The notes under the pieces: generated by a model
What the model was told of the DNA's origin: nothing
Databases searched by the model: none
What the model saw: the letters and a program-made list of their open reading frames with translations, nothing else
In this document: positions 38,005 to 47,209 of the stretch, piece after piece
Position numbering within the stretch: position 1 is the stretch's first letter
How the letters are laid out: each line of letters starts with the position of its first letter
Assembly: GCA_963728285.1 (NCBI GenBank)
Contig: CAVSJR010000001.1
Coordinates: 620,001-684,000, forward strand
Source: CAVSJR01 sp963728285
GTDB lineage: Bacteria; Actinomycetota; UBA4738; HRBIN12
Reading direction: 5' to 3'
Length of the DNA: 64,000 nucleotides
Position numbers and translations under genes: made by a program

Positions 38005-39511
38005 ACAGATCCGCCAGCTCGCCCTGGGGCTGCTCGTCCTGTTCCTTCTCCTGTTCGGCGCCGTGAACTACGTCCAGGTCTTCGCCGCCGAGCGGATCGC
38101 CGACGACCCCGCGAACGCCTACCGACAGCTGCTCGCCGAGTATTCGGTCGATCGCGGCGAGATCCTCGCGGCCGACGGCACGGTGCTCGCGATGTCGCGG
38201 AAGAGCCGCGGTCCCCTCGAATACGAGCGGCGGTACCCGGACGGGCCGACCTACGCCGGGATCACGGGCTTCTACTCGCTCTTCTTCGGCCGCACGGAGC
38301 TCGAGCAATCCTTCAATCCGTTCCTCTCCGCCGACGCGCCCGAGCTCCTGCCGCAGACGATCTCCGACCTCGTGCTGGGGCGGCCGAAGCGCGGCTCGAG
38401 CATCGTCACGACGATCGAGCCCCGGCTCCAAGGGCTCGCGGCGAGCCTCGTCGCAGGGATGCCGCAGGGCGGCGCCATCGTCGCCATGGAGCCCTCGACC
38501 GGCGACGTCCTCGCGATGGCGTCGAACCCCACGTTCGACCCGAACGAGCTGTCGTCGCAGGACCCGAGCGAGGTTCGGCCCGCCTGGAAGCGACTGAACG
38601 CGGATCCGGACAAGCCGCTGGTCTCGCGCGCGAACGACGAGCTCTTCCCGCCGGGCTCGACGTTCAAGCTGGTCACGATCTCCGCGGCCCTGGAGCACGG
38701 CTACACCCCGAACACGCTCATCCCCAATCCGCCGGTGCTCGACCTCCCGCTGACGGACGACACCCTGCAGAACTTCGGCGGCGGCATCTGTCCGGGCGGC
38801 TCCCAGATCCGGCTCGCCGATGCCCTGCGGCTGTCCTGCAACGTGTCGTTCGGAGGCATCGCCCTGGACCTCGGGCCGAAGGCGCTCGCGAATCAGGCAC
38901 AGGCCTATGGGTTCTGCCTCAACGACCCGCAGGAGAGCTCGGCGTGCCTGAGCGAGCCCGTGCCCTTCGACATCCCGTGGTCGCAGGGGAGGTTCCCGGA
39001 GCCGGCCTACTTCCAGGGACGGGACCCGCTGCTGGCGTTCGCGGGGATCGGCCAGGACAACGTCTCGGCCAACCCCCTGCAGATGGCGCTGGTCGCCTCG
39101 GCGATCGCGAACGACGGATCCGAGATGCTCCCCAGGCTGGTCACGGAGGTGCGGGATCCTCAGGGGCGCATCGTGAAGCGATACGAGCCGCGCGCGTGGG
39201 GGGACCCGATCTCGCCGCAGACCGCCGCGGAGCTGACGCAGATGATGGTGAGCGTGACGGAGCCGGGCGGCACCGCGTATCCGTCCGCGACGATCCCCGG
39301 CATCGAGGTGGCCGGCAAGACCGGAACGGCGCAGCACGGGGAGGGCCGAAACCCCCACGCGTGGTTCGTGTCGTTTGCGCCCGCCGACGCTCCGCAGGTG
39401 GCCGTTGCCGTTATCGTCTTGGACGGCGGAAGCCTCGGCAGCGAGGCCACGGGGGGCCGCATCGCAGCGCCGCTCGCCAAGCAGATGATCGAGGCCGCAC
39501 TCGGGGGTTGA
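37997..39511 (+). CDS. pbpA: Class B penicillin-binding protein (PbpA-like transpeptidase)
   Basis: The 504-residue D,D-transpeptidase has an N-terminal anchor (QLALGLLVLFLLLFGAVNYV) and a pedestal region (RGEILAADGTVLAMS). The transpeptidase domain has SxxK motif PPGSTFKLVT, SxN motif LSCNVSF and KTG motif VAGKTGTAQ. It crosslinks peptidoglycan built by the SEDS partner encoded upstream. The ATG lies inside the end of that gene, favouring coupled translation. Length and motif spacing fit mycobacterial PbpA, which PknB phosphorylates. Confidence 0.92.
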   Translation: MDKQIRQLALGLLVLFLLLFGAVNYVQVFAAERIADDPANAYRQLLAEYSVDRGEILAADGTVLAMSRKSRGPLEYERRYPDGPTYAGITGFYSLFFGRTELEQSFNPFLSADAPELLPQTISDLVLGRPKRGSSIVTTIEPRLQGLAASLVAGMPQGGAIVAMEPSTGDVLAMASNPTFDPNELSSQDPSEVRPAWKRLNADPDKPLVSRANDELFPPGSTFKLVTISAALEHGYTPNTLIPNPPVLDLPLTDDTLQNFGGGICPGGSQIRLADALRLSCNVSFGGIALDLGPKALANQAQAYGFCLNDPQESSACLSEPVPFDIPWSQGRFPEPAYFQGRDPLLAFAGIGQDNVSANPLQMALVASAIANDGSEMLPRLVTEVRDPQGRIVKRYEPRAWGDPISPQTAAELTQMMVSVTEPGGTAYPSATIPGIEVAGKTGTAQHGEGRNPHAWFVSFAPADAPQVAVAVIVLDGGSLGSEATGGRIAAPLAKQMIEAALGG

Positions 39512-39524
39512 GGAGAGCGAACGG

Positions 39525-41237
39525 GTGAGCGACGTAACCGGACGGATGCTCGGGGGCCGCTACCGGCTGGGGGAGCAGATCGGGGCGGGCGGCATGGCGC
39601 GCGTCTATCGCGCGGACGATACGCGCCTCGATCGCACGGTGGCGGTGAAGATCCTGTCCGCCCAGTTCGCGGACGACCCCTCGTTCGTGGACCGGTTCCG
39701 CCGGGAGGCGCGGACCGCCGCGAAGCTCAACCATCCCAACGTCGTGGGCGTCTACGACAACGGGGCCGAGGACGGCACCAACTACATCGTGATGGAGTAC
39801 GTCGAGGGACGCACGCTCGCCGAGTTCCTCTCCGGCGGCGGACGGCTGTCGCCGACGAAGTCCGTCGAGGTGGCCGAGGCCGTGTGCACGGCGCTCGAGT
39901 ACGCGCACGAGCGCGGCGTCGTGCACCGCGACATCAAGCCCGGCAACATCATGGTCACGCGCGACGGCCTCGTGAAGGTCATGGACTTCGGCATCGCACG
40001 GCTCACGACCACCGCGGAGACGGTCGCGCAGACGGCGGCGGTGCTCGGCACGGCCGCCTACCTGTCGCCCGAGCAGGCGCAGGGGCAGAGCGTGGACGGC
40101 CGCTCGGACATCTACTCGCTGGGCTGCGTGCTGTTCGAGCTGCTCACCGGGTCGGCGCCGTTCTCGGGCGACAGCGCGATGGCCGTCGCGATGAAGCACA
40201 TCCACGACGCGCCGCCGGTCCCCTCGAAGGTGAATCCGGAGATCACGCCCCAGATGGATGCGGTGGTCATGAAGGCGCTGGCGAAGAACCGCGACAACCG
40301 GTATCAGACCGCGGGCGAGTTCCGCGAGGACCTCGAGCGGCTCCGCCGAGGTGAGCTGGTCTCGGCGACCCCGATCATGGCGACCCCAACGCAGGTGATC
40401 GATCGCCGCCCGTCCCATCCCGGCGAGGCCACGGCGGTGCTCCCGCCGGGCGAGGAGGAGGGCCGCAAGTGGTGGGTGGCCGCGCTCATCATCGTCGGCA
40501 TCCTGGCGATCCTCGCCGGCGGGGCGTACGTGCTCGCGAACGCCCTGCTGAGCGACTCGGGCAAGAAGGTGGTGGTCCCGAGCGTCGTGGGTCTCACGCT
40601 CGAGGAGGCCCAGGCCACGCTCGCGGACCGGGGCCTCCGGGTGGCCCCGGACGTGCCGACCGAGCGACAGGCCGGCGCCGAGCCGGGGAGCGTGATCGCG
40701 CAGGACCCCGGGGCCGGCGAGAGCGTGCCGCGCGACACCGAGGTCACGCTCACCGTCGCGTCCAGGGGCTCGGGGACGCGTGAGGTCCCCGACGTCGAGG
40801 GGACGGCCGCCGACGAGGCCGAGGCCGTCCTCGAGGGCAAGCCCTACAACTTCGCGGTGACCCGGCGAGAGCGAACCGACGACGCGATCGCCGAGGGCTT
40901 CGCCATCGGGACGGACCCCCCGGCCGGCGAGCAGCTCCAGCCGGGCTCGCCCATCACGCTCCTCGTCTCCAGCGGGCCGCCCACGACGACCACCTCGCCG
41001 CCGCCCGCGACGGCCCTCGTCCCCGACGTGGTCTGCCGGTCGCTGAACTCCGCGCAGAACCAGATCACGAAGGCGGGCCTCACCTCCTCGGTGGTGGGGA
41101 GCCAGCCGAACCCATCGTGTCCGAATACGAACAAGGTGGCGGCGCAGGCGCCCGGCGGGGGGACCGAGGTGGAGCAGGGCACGACGGTGAAGCTGTGGAC
41201 CTCCGAGCCCGGATCGAGCGGGTCGCCCTCGGCATGA
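39525..41237 (+). CDS. pknB: PASTA-domain Ser/Thr protein kinase PknB
   Basis: The 570-residue kinase has the glycine loop IGAGGMARVY, catalytic lysine in TVAVKIL (residue 42), HRDIKPGN, DFGIAR and APE-like SPEQAQG motif. A juxtamembrane segment rich in Thr (ATPIMATPTQVID) leads to one helix (WWVAALIIVGILAILAGGAYVL) and three PASTA repeats (VVVPSVVGLTLEEAQ, REVPDVEGTAADEAE, ALVPDVVCRSLNSAQ) outside the cell. These bind muropeptides or lipid II. A Thr-Ser-Pro linker separates repeats 2 and 3. GTG start, 13 bases after pbpA. It is the sensor of the wall cluster. Confidence 0.93.
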   Translation: MSDVTGRMLGGRYRLGEQIGAGGMARVYRADDTRLDRTVAVKILSAQFADDPSFVDRFRREARTAAKLNHPNVVGVYDNGAEDGTNYIVMEYVEGRTLAEFLSGGGRLSPTKSVEVAEAVCTALEYAHERGVVHRDIKPGNIMVTRDGLVKVMDFGIARLTTTAETVAQTAAVLGTAAYLSPEQAQGQSVDGRSDIYSLGCVLFELLTGSAPFSGDSAMAVAMKHIHDAPPVPSKVNPEITPQMDAVVMKALAKNRDNRYQTAGEFREDLERLRRGELVSATPIMATPTQVIDRRPSHPGEATAVLPPGEEEGRKWWVAALIIVGILAILAGGAYVLANALLSDSGKKVVVPSVVGLTLEEAQATLADRGLRVAPDVPTERQAGAEPGSVIAQDPGAGESVPRDTEVTLTVASRGSGTREVPDVEGTAADEAEAVLEGKPYNFAVTRRERTDDAIAEGFAIGTDPPAGEQLQPGSPITLLVSSGPPTTTTSPPPATALVPDVVCRSLNSAQNQITKAGLTSSVVGSQPNPSCPNTNKVAAQAPGGGTEVEQGTTVKLWTSEPGSSGSPSA

Positions 41238-41241
41238 GCGC

Positions 41242-42850
41242 ATGAGCCTCTGGTTCGCGCCCGAGACGTATTCGCCCGACGAGCGGGAGGTCCTCGCCCG
41301 CCACGTCACGAACCTCGATGGGCCGGTCTTCGCCCTCGTCAACCTGCCCGAGGTGGTGAAGGGGGCGCTGTTCGCCCGATACTCGCGATCGCCCAAGCCG
41401 CTTCGGCGGCTGTTCCTCGACGAGTTCGCCGAAGACGTGCCGCGCGGCGACGCCGCCGGGGGCGTCGGAGGGGCTCGCGCCGAGAAACTCTACGATCGCG
41501 TCTTCGTCGAGTACGGCGACGACTCGGTCGCGCAGCTCGGAAGCGTTCACCTCGCGTGCGAGCAGGCCTCGCAGCTCCTGTGCAAGCAGCTCGAATGGGG
41601 ACGCATCGCCGCCTACCTCGAGCAGTCGACGCGATACATGCGCTACGACGACAAGCCGGGCGGGCGGTGGCGCGCCACGATGCCCCCGGAGATCGCAGCA
41701 TCGCCGGTCGCCGAGGACCTGTCGGCGTTCCTCGACCGCTCGTTCGAGGCCTACGGCCGGATGTTCGGCCCGATGCAGGAGTTCTATCGCGAGCTGTATC
41801 CGAAGGAGGCCGGCGACTCCGATGCGGTGTACCGGTCGACCATCCTGGCCAAGACGTGCGACGCCCTGCGAGGCGCGCTTCCGGCGGCGACCCGCTCGAA
41901 CGTCGGGGTCCACGCGACGGGCCAGGCGTACGAGCAGATGCTCCTGCGCATGCGCGCCCACCCGCTCGAGGAGGTCCGGGCGTACGCGGACCTCATCCTC
42001 GACCGAGCTGCGAAAGGTCATCCCGGCGTTCGTCAAGCGCGTCGACGTCGAGGATCGCGGCGTCGCGTGGTCCCGCTACCTCGCCGACGCGCGCGAGCGG
42101 ACGGCGGCGATCGCGGCGACGTACCTGGAGGGCATCGTCCCCGGCGCGCGCGACGAGGTCACGCTCGTCGACTTCGATCCGGACGGCGAGGTGAAGGTGG
42201 TCGCGGCGGCGCTGTACGCGGCCAGCGACCTGCCGGACGACCGCCTGCATTCGCTCGCCCACTCGATGTCGCAGGCGCAGCGCGAGGCGGTGTTCGCGGC
42301 CTACGTCGGCGAGCGATCCAACCGCCGGCACAAGCCGGGGCGCGCGTTCGAGCGCACGCAGTACCGCTTCGACATCCTCTGCGACTACGGGGCCTTCCGG
42401 GACCTGCAGCGGCATCGGCTCCTGACGATCGAGTGGCAGCGGCTCACGCCCCGCCACGGCTTCACGGTGGACCCGGCGATCGAGGCGGCCGGGCAGCTCG
42501 ACGAGTTCTCGCGCGTGATGGAGGACTCGGCCGAGACCCACGCACGCGTGCTCGACGCCGCGGGGCCGTTCGCCGCCCAGTACGCCGTGTCGATGGCCCA
42601 CCGGATCAGGTTCGTGATGCAGATGAACGCCCGCGAGGCCATGCACCTCATCGAGCTCCGGAGCTCGCCGCAGGGGCATCCGGCCTACCGGCGCGTCGCT
42701 CAGCGCATGCTCGAGCTCATCCGAGATCACGCGGGCCATCGGGCGATCGCCGCGTCCATGTCCCACGTCGACCACTCCAGCGTCGAGCTCGAGCGCCTCG
42801 AGTCCGAGCGCCGGACGGAGTCCAGGCGACGCGCCCTCGATGCGGGATAG
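41242..42850 (+). CDS. Two-domain ThyX-like protein, frameshifted
   Basis: The reconstructed ~535-residue protein is a tandem of two ThyX-fold domains. Domain 1 contains FVEYGDDSVAQLGSVHLACE and WGRIAAYLEQSTRYMRYD. Domain 2 contains FERTQYRFDILCDYGAFRDL and QRHRLLTIEWQRLTPRHGF. The break near 42004 is an extra C in CTCGACCGAGC, which should read LDELRKVIPAFVKRV. ThyX methylates dUMP to dTMP with FAD and folate. The canonical RHR-x7-S motif is imperfect in both halves: domain 1 lacks RHR, and domain 2 keeps RHR but has R at the serine position. Catalytic activity is therefore uncertain, although the family match is clear. Confidence 0.75.
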
Positions 42851-44045
42851 CGGGAGCCCCATCGACGACACGCCGGAGGGAATCGCCGGCGTCGACCTCG
42901 GGCTCCTGCGCAGCGGGCGGCTGGAGCGGCTCCAGGCCGCGATGAGGGCGCACGACGTCGAGGCGTGCTGCCTCTTCAACCAGGCGAACGTCCGCTACGC
43001 CACGGGAACCGCCGTCATGACCGTGTACAGCAGCGGCAACTTCGTCCGCTGCGCGGTCGTGCCGGCCGAGGGGCGCCCCGTCCTCTTCGAGCACCCGAAG
43101 GCACTGCACATCTCGGGCCGCATCGTCGACGACGTGCGGCCCATGCCCTTCTGGGAGTTCACCGACGACCCACGGATCGAGGCGCGCAACTGGGCGAGGC
43201 AGATCGTCTCGGCGATGCGCGAGGCGGGTGCTCGAACGAACCGGCTCGCGGTCGACCGGCTCGGCACGCCCGCCTTCCTCGCGCTGGCGGACGAGGGGAT
43301 CGAGGTCGTGGACTCCGGGGTCGTCACGCTCGACGCTCGGGAGGTGAAGACGCCGGAGGAGATCGTGCTGATCGAGGCCAACGCCGACATCGGCGTGGGG
43401 ATGCTGTCGGCGTTCGAGGAGGCGCTTCGCCCCGGGATCCGCGAGCGGGAGCTCCTGTCGATCATCACGGACGTCGTCCTGCGCCGCGGCGGCGAATACC
43501 TCATCAGCCGCGCGTGCGTCTCCGGCCCGAACACCAACCCCTGGAACCTCGAGGCGACCGACCGACCGGTCGAGGCCGGCGACCTCGCCTTCGTCGACAC
43601 CGATGCCTACGGCATCGAGGGCTACCTGATCGACGTGTCCCGGACCTTCCTGTGCGGCGAGGGGACCGGCAGCGACCGGCAGCGCGACGCCTACCGCGCG
43701 GCCCATGCGTGGCTCATGGGGGCGCGCGAGCTCGTCGGGCCCGGGATCACCACGCAGGAGTTCGCCCGGCGGGCGCCGAGGCTGCCGGAGAAATACCTCG
43801 CGCAGCGCTACGAGGTCATGGTCCACAGCGCCGGTCTCGAGGACGAGGGGCCGAGCGTCGCGTACCCGGAGGACCCGCAGCCCAACCCGGACCGGGTCCT
43901 GCGGGAGGGGATGGTGCTGTGCCTCGAGGTGTACGCCGGAGAGGTCGGTGGCCGCGACGGCGTGAAGCTCGAGGACCAGGTCCTCGTGACGGGGGAGGGC
44001 TCGAGGACGCTCATCCCCTATCCCTACTGCGACGCGCTCCTGTAG
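42840..44045 (+). CDS. M24-family metallopeptidase (Xaa-Pro peptidase-like)
   Basis: The intact 401-residue protein has a creatinase-like N-terminal domain (CCLFNQANVRYATGTAVMTVY) and a pita-bread catalytic domain. Putative metal ligands are the aspartates in FVDTDAYGIEGYLIDVSRTF, the histidine in VMVHSAGLEDEGP, and the glutamates in LCLEVYAGEVGG and VKLEDQVLV. Most relatives are annotated as Xaa-Pro aminopeptidases, but the same family includes the DMSP lyase DddP and other non-peptidases, so the substrate is open. It overlaps thyX by 11 bases and precedes the his operon. Confidence 0.8.
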   Translation: MRDSGSPIDDTPEGIAGVDLGLLRSGRLERLQAAMRAHDVEACCLFNQANVRYATGTAVMTVYSSGNFVRCAVVPAEGRPVLFEHPKALHISGRIVDDVRPMPFWEFTDDPRIEARNWARQIVSAMREAGARTNRLAVDRLGTPAFLALADEGIEVVDSGVVTLDAREVKTPEEIVLIEANADIGVGMLSAFEEALRPGIRERELLSIITDVVLRRGGEYLISRACVSGPNTNPWNLEATDRPVEAGDLAFVDTDAYGIEGYLIDVSRTFLCGEGTGSDRQRDAYRAAHAWLMGARELVGPGITTQEFARRAPRLPEKYLAQRYEVMVHSAGLEDEGPSVAYPEDPQPNPDRVLREGMVLCLEVYAGEVGGRDGVKLEDQVLVTGEGSRTLIPYPYCDALL

Positions 44046-44088
44046 GAGGTCCGGCGTTGAGCCGTTCGGGTAAGGTTTGCGGGTTCCC

Positions 44089-44253
44089 ATGGACCGTCAA
44101 ACCACGTTCCTGCTGGCCCTCGGGCTGTTGATCGCCGCCGCGCTCGTCGTGAGCCTCAGCGGCTGGATCCTGTTCGCCCGCGACCGCCGCGCTCACCGCG
44201 CCGGCCTCGCCGGCCCCAACGCGCATCATCCCGAGGTCCCAGAGGAGCGCTAG
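44089..44253 (+). CDS. 54-residue single-pass membrane peptide at the head of the his operon
   Basis: The peptide starts MDRQTTFLLALGLLIAAALV and continues with VSLSGWILFARDRRAHRAG, then a hydrophilic tail with NAHHPEVPEER. This gives one N-out/C-in membrane helix and a basic, His-containing tail. The TAG stop directly abuts the ATG of hisD with no spacer, and AGAGGAGC at its 3' end supplies the hisD ribosome binding site, so translation of the two must be linked. It is too short for routine gene callers. It is not a classical His-run attenuator peptide, because only four histidines occur and they are scattered. Confidence 0.6.
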   Translation: MDRQTTFLLALGLLIAAALVVSLSGWILFARDRRAHRAGLAGPNAHHPEVPEER

Positions 44254-45540
44254 ATGCTCGAGCTCCTCGACCTCCGCAAGCGGAGGGAGCGCCTCGAGCC
44301 ACGCCGCCTCGAGTTCGATTCCTCCGTCATCCAGGCCGTCGTCGCCATCATTCAGCGCGTCCGCGATGAGGGCGACGAGTGCCTGCTCGATCTCGCGCAG
44401 CGCTACGACGGCGCCGAGCTTCGCGAGCGCGGGCTCGTCGCGACGCCGGAGGAGTTCCACAACGCGGAACGTACGCTCCCGGACGACCTCCGCCGCGCGA
44501 TCGACGCGCTCGTCGGGCGCCTCGGCGAGCTCCACGCGCGACAGCTTCCCCGCGAGTGGTCGGCCGCCCGCGACGGGGTCCGCTTCGGTGAGATCGTGCG
44601 GCCGATCCGAGCGGCCGGCTGCTACGTGCCCGGAGGGCGCGCCGCCTATCCGTCGTCGGTCGCGATGACCGTGGTGCCGGCGGTCGTCGCCGGCGTCGAG
44701 GAGATCGTCGTGTGCACGCCGGCGGGCGCGAGCGGCGACGTGCCTCCGGCGGTGCTGTACGCGGCGGCGCGCGCCGGGGCGACCCGCGTCATCAAGACCG
44801 GAGGGGCGCAGGCGATCGCGGCGCTCGCCTTCGGCACGGCGTCCGTTCCGGCCGTGGACCGCGTCGTCGGGCCGGGCAACGCCTACGTCACCGAGGCCAA
44901 GCGCCAGCTCAACGGGCTCGTGGGGGTGGACGGCCTCGCCGGCCCGAGCGAGCTCACGATCGTGGCGGACGACACGGCGGATGCGGAGCTGATCGCGATC
45001 GACCTCGTCGCCCAGGCCGAGCACGACCCCGACGCGAGCACGACGCTGGTCACCACGGACCCCGACCTCGTCGAGCGGGTGAGCAAGGCGCTGGATATCG
45101 AGGTTGCGAGGGCGGGCCGCCGGGACATCGTCGAGCAGGCCCTCCGGCACAACCGAGCGGTGCTCGTCGCGGACGAGGAGCACGCGGCCCAGGCGGTCGA
45201 CGACCTCGCGGCGGAACACCTCCACGTGGTGCTGGAGGATCCTCGCGGGTTCGCGGAGCGCGTGCGCAACGCCGGGGCGATCTTCCTCGGGCCGTGGACG
45301 GCCGTCCCGTTCGGCGACTACGGCGTGGCCTCCAACCACGTGCTCCCGACCGGCGGCACCGCGCGGTTCGCCTCGGGCCTTCGGGCCGCGGATTTCGTCA
45401 CCGTGACCTCCGTCGTGGAGATCGACGAGGAGGCGGCGCGCGCCCTCGCACCCGAGGTGTCGGCGATCGCCCGCGACGAGGGACTCGTCGGGCACGCGCG
45501 ATCGGTCGAGGTTCGTGCTCGGCGGAGGGAGGGACCGTGA
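44254..45540 (+). CDS. hisD: Histidinol dehydrogenase
   Basis: The 428-residue enzyme oxidises L-histidinol to histidine with two NAD+, the last two steps of the pathway. It has RPIRAAGCYVPGGRAAYPS, KTGGAQAIAALAFGT with the zinc-ligand Gln, VVGPGNAYVTEAKR and DLVAQAEHDPDAS with the zinc-ligand His. AAEHLHVVLED is also present. The start follows directly on the stop of the 54-residue peptide. It is the first enzyme of a tightly packed hisD-C-B-H-A-F-I set with 4-bp overlaps. Confidence 0.96.
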   Translation: MLELLDLRKRRERLEPRRLEFDSSVIQAVVAIIQRVRDEGDECLLDLAQRYDGAELRERGLVATPEEFHNAERTLPDDLRRAIDALVGRLGELHARQLPREWSAARDGVRFGEIVRPIRAAGCYVPGGRAAYPSSVAMTVVPAVVAGVEEIVVCTPAGASGDVPPAVLYAAARAGATRVIKTGGAQAIAALAFGTASVPAVDRVVGPGNAYVTEAKRQLNGLVGVDGLAGPSELTIVADDTADAELIAIDLVAQAEHDPDASTTLVTTDPDLVERVSKALDIEVARAGRRDIVEQALRHNRAVLVADEEHAAQAVDDLAAEHLHVVLEDPRGFAERVRNAGAIFLGPWTAVPFGDYGVASNHVLPTGGTARFASGLRAADFVTVTSVVEIDEEAARALAPEVSAIARDEGLVGHARSVEVRARRREGP

Positions 45541-46604
45541 CATCGGAGGGCGCCGCACCGCGGCCGGGTCTGCGCGACGTCGACGCCTACGTGTCGCCGC
45601 AGCTCGACGTCGCCGCGCGCCTCAACACGAACGAATGCCCGTACCCGCTGCCGGCGGCGTTCGCGAGCGACCTCGCCCGGGCGGTCGCCGACGTGGCGCT
45701 CAATCGGTATCCGGACGGGCGCGCGCTCGGCCTGCGGGAGGAGCTCGCGGAGCGCGTCGGCCACTCCGTCGAGGGCACGTGGGTCGCGAACGGCTCGAAC
45801 GAGATCCTGACCGAGCTGCTGCTCGCGTACGGCGGTCCGGATCGGACGGCGATGACGTTCGAGCCCACGTACCTGCTTCACGCTCGCCTCGCCTGGATCT
45901 CCCACACTCGACACGTCGCGTGTCGGCTCCCGGCGCCGTGGTCGATCGGCGACTCGGAGATCTCCACCGCGCGAGACGCCGGGCCGAACGTCGTCTTCGT
46001 CTGCTCGCCCAACAACCCGACCGGCAACTCCCAGGCCCTCGACGTCGTCGACCGGCTGGCCGACGCGCTTCCTCGCTCGCTCGTGATCGTCGACGAGGCC
46101 TACATCGAGTTCGGGGGCAAGACGGCGCAGGATCTGCTCGGGACGCGCACGAACGTCGTCATCGTCCGCACCTTCTCCAAGGCGTTCGCGCTCGCCGGCG
46201 CCCGGATCGGCTACTGCCTGGCCGCGCCGGACGTCGTCGAGGACCTCGAGCGGGTGCGCCTCCCCTACCATCTGTCGTCGCTCACCCAGGCGGCCGGGCT
46301 GGCCGCGCTGCGCCACGCGACCGACGCCACCGCGCTCATCGACGCCGTGCGCCGGGAGCGAGACCGACTCCTCGCCGCCCTCGGCGCCATGCCCGGCGTC
46401 GAGGCGTTCCCGAGCGACGCGAACTTCGTCCTGTTCCGGCCTCCCCCGGACCGGCCGGCGAAGCAGGTCTGGCGGGCGCTGCTCGAGCGCGGCGTGCTCG
46501 TCCGGGATCTGACGAGCGTCGTGCCGGAGGGCCTTCGCGTCACGGCCGGCACGAGCGCGGAGGTCGACCTGTTCCTGAACGCCCTACGGGAGGTGCTTGC
46601 ATGA
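45537..46604 (+). CDS. hisC: Histidinol-phosphate aminotransferase
   Basis: The 355-residue PLP enzyme converts imidazole acetol phosphate to histidinol phosphate. It has LNTNECPYPLP near the start, VFVCSPNNPTGN, VIVDEAYIEF and the PLP-lysine motif RTFSKAFALAGARIGY. The C-terminal arginine is in GLRVTAGTSAE. The GTG start overlaps the hisD stop (GTGA), and its own stop overlaps hisB (ATGA). Length and motifs fit the actinobacterial HisC group. Confidence 0.95.
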   Translation: MTSEGAAPRPGLRDVDAYVSPQLDVAARLNTNECPYPLPAAFASDLARAVADVALNRYPDGRALGLREELAERVGHSVEGTWVANGSNEILTELLLAYGGPDRTAMTFEPTYLLHARLAWISHTRHVACRLPAPWSIGDSEISTARDAGPNVVFVCSPNNPTGNSQALDVVDRLADALPRSLVIVDEAYIEFGGKTAQDLLGTRTNVVIVRTFSKAFALAGARIGYCLAAPDVVEDLERVRLPYHLSSLTQAAGLAALRHATDATALIDAVRRERDRLLAALGAMPGVEAFPSDANFVLFRPPPDRPAKQVWRALLERGVLVRDLTSVVPEGLRVTAGTSAEVDLFLNALREVLA

Positions 46605-47209
46605 CCGAGCCGGCCACGAGACGAGCCCCGCGCCGCGCGAGCATCGAGCGAACGACGAAGGAGACCGACGTGCGGGTGGAGCTGAGCCTCGATGGGTCGG
46701 GGACGGCGACCGCCGACACCGGACTCCCCTTCTTCGACCACATGCTGCAGCAGCTCGGAACGCACGCGGGGTTCGACCTCACGGTGACCGCCAAGGGCGA
46801 TCTGGAGGTGGACGGCCACCACACCGTCGAGGACGTGGGCCTCGCGACCGGGGGGGCCCTGCTGGAGGCGCTCGGGGACAAGCGGGGGATCCGGCGCTTC
46901 GGCTCCGTGCGCGTCCCGATCGACGAGGCGCTGGTCGACTGCGCGCTCGATCTGTCGGGCCGCCCGTTCGTCGTCCACGAGGTGGACGTCCCGGCGGAGA
47001 CGATCGGCACGTACGACACCGGCCTCACCGAGGACTTCGTTCGGGCGCTGGCCGCTGCCGCCCTGATGACCGTCCACGTTCGGCTCGTGAGCGGCCGGAG
47101 CCCGCATCACGTCGTCGAGGCCGAGTTCAAGGCGCTGGCGCGCGCCCTCGGCGACGCGTGCGCCCTCACCGGCCGAGGCACGACGCCCTCGACGAAGGGG
47201 ACGCTGTGA
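46601..47209 (+). CDS. hisB: Imidazoleglycerol-phosphate dehydratase
   Basis: The 202-residue enzyme dehydrates imidazole glycerol phosphate. Manganese-binding signatures FFDHMLQQLGTHAGFDL and DGHHTVEDVGLATGGAL are present, as are GRSPHHVVEAEFKALARAL and the C-terminal PSTKGTL. There is no N-terminal phosphatase domain, so histidinol-phosphate phosphatase (HisN) must be encoded elsewhere. It overlaps its neighbours by 4 bp on both sides. Confidence 0.95.
   Translation: MTEPATRRAPRRASIERTTKETDVRVELSLDGSGTATADTGLPFFDHMLQQLGTHAGFDLTVTAKGDLEVDGHHTVEDVGLATGGALLEALGDKRGIRRFGSVRVPIDEALVDCALDLSGRPFVVHEVDVPAETIGTYDTGLTEDFVRALAAAALMTVHVRLVSGRSPHHVVEAEFKALARALGDACALTGRGTTPSTKGTL

Noticed and set aside
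39411..41396. 661-codon frame antisense to pknB
   Set aside because: It mirrors a well-conserved kinase gene and has the His/Arg/Gly/Val-rich composition typical of antisense frames.
44089..44253. The 54-codon ORF as a classical histidine attenuator peptide
   Set aside because: It encodes a membrane helix with only four scattered histidines, and no terminator lies between it and hisD.
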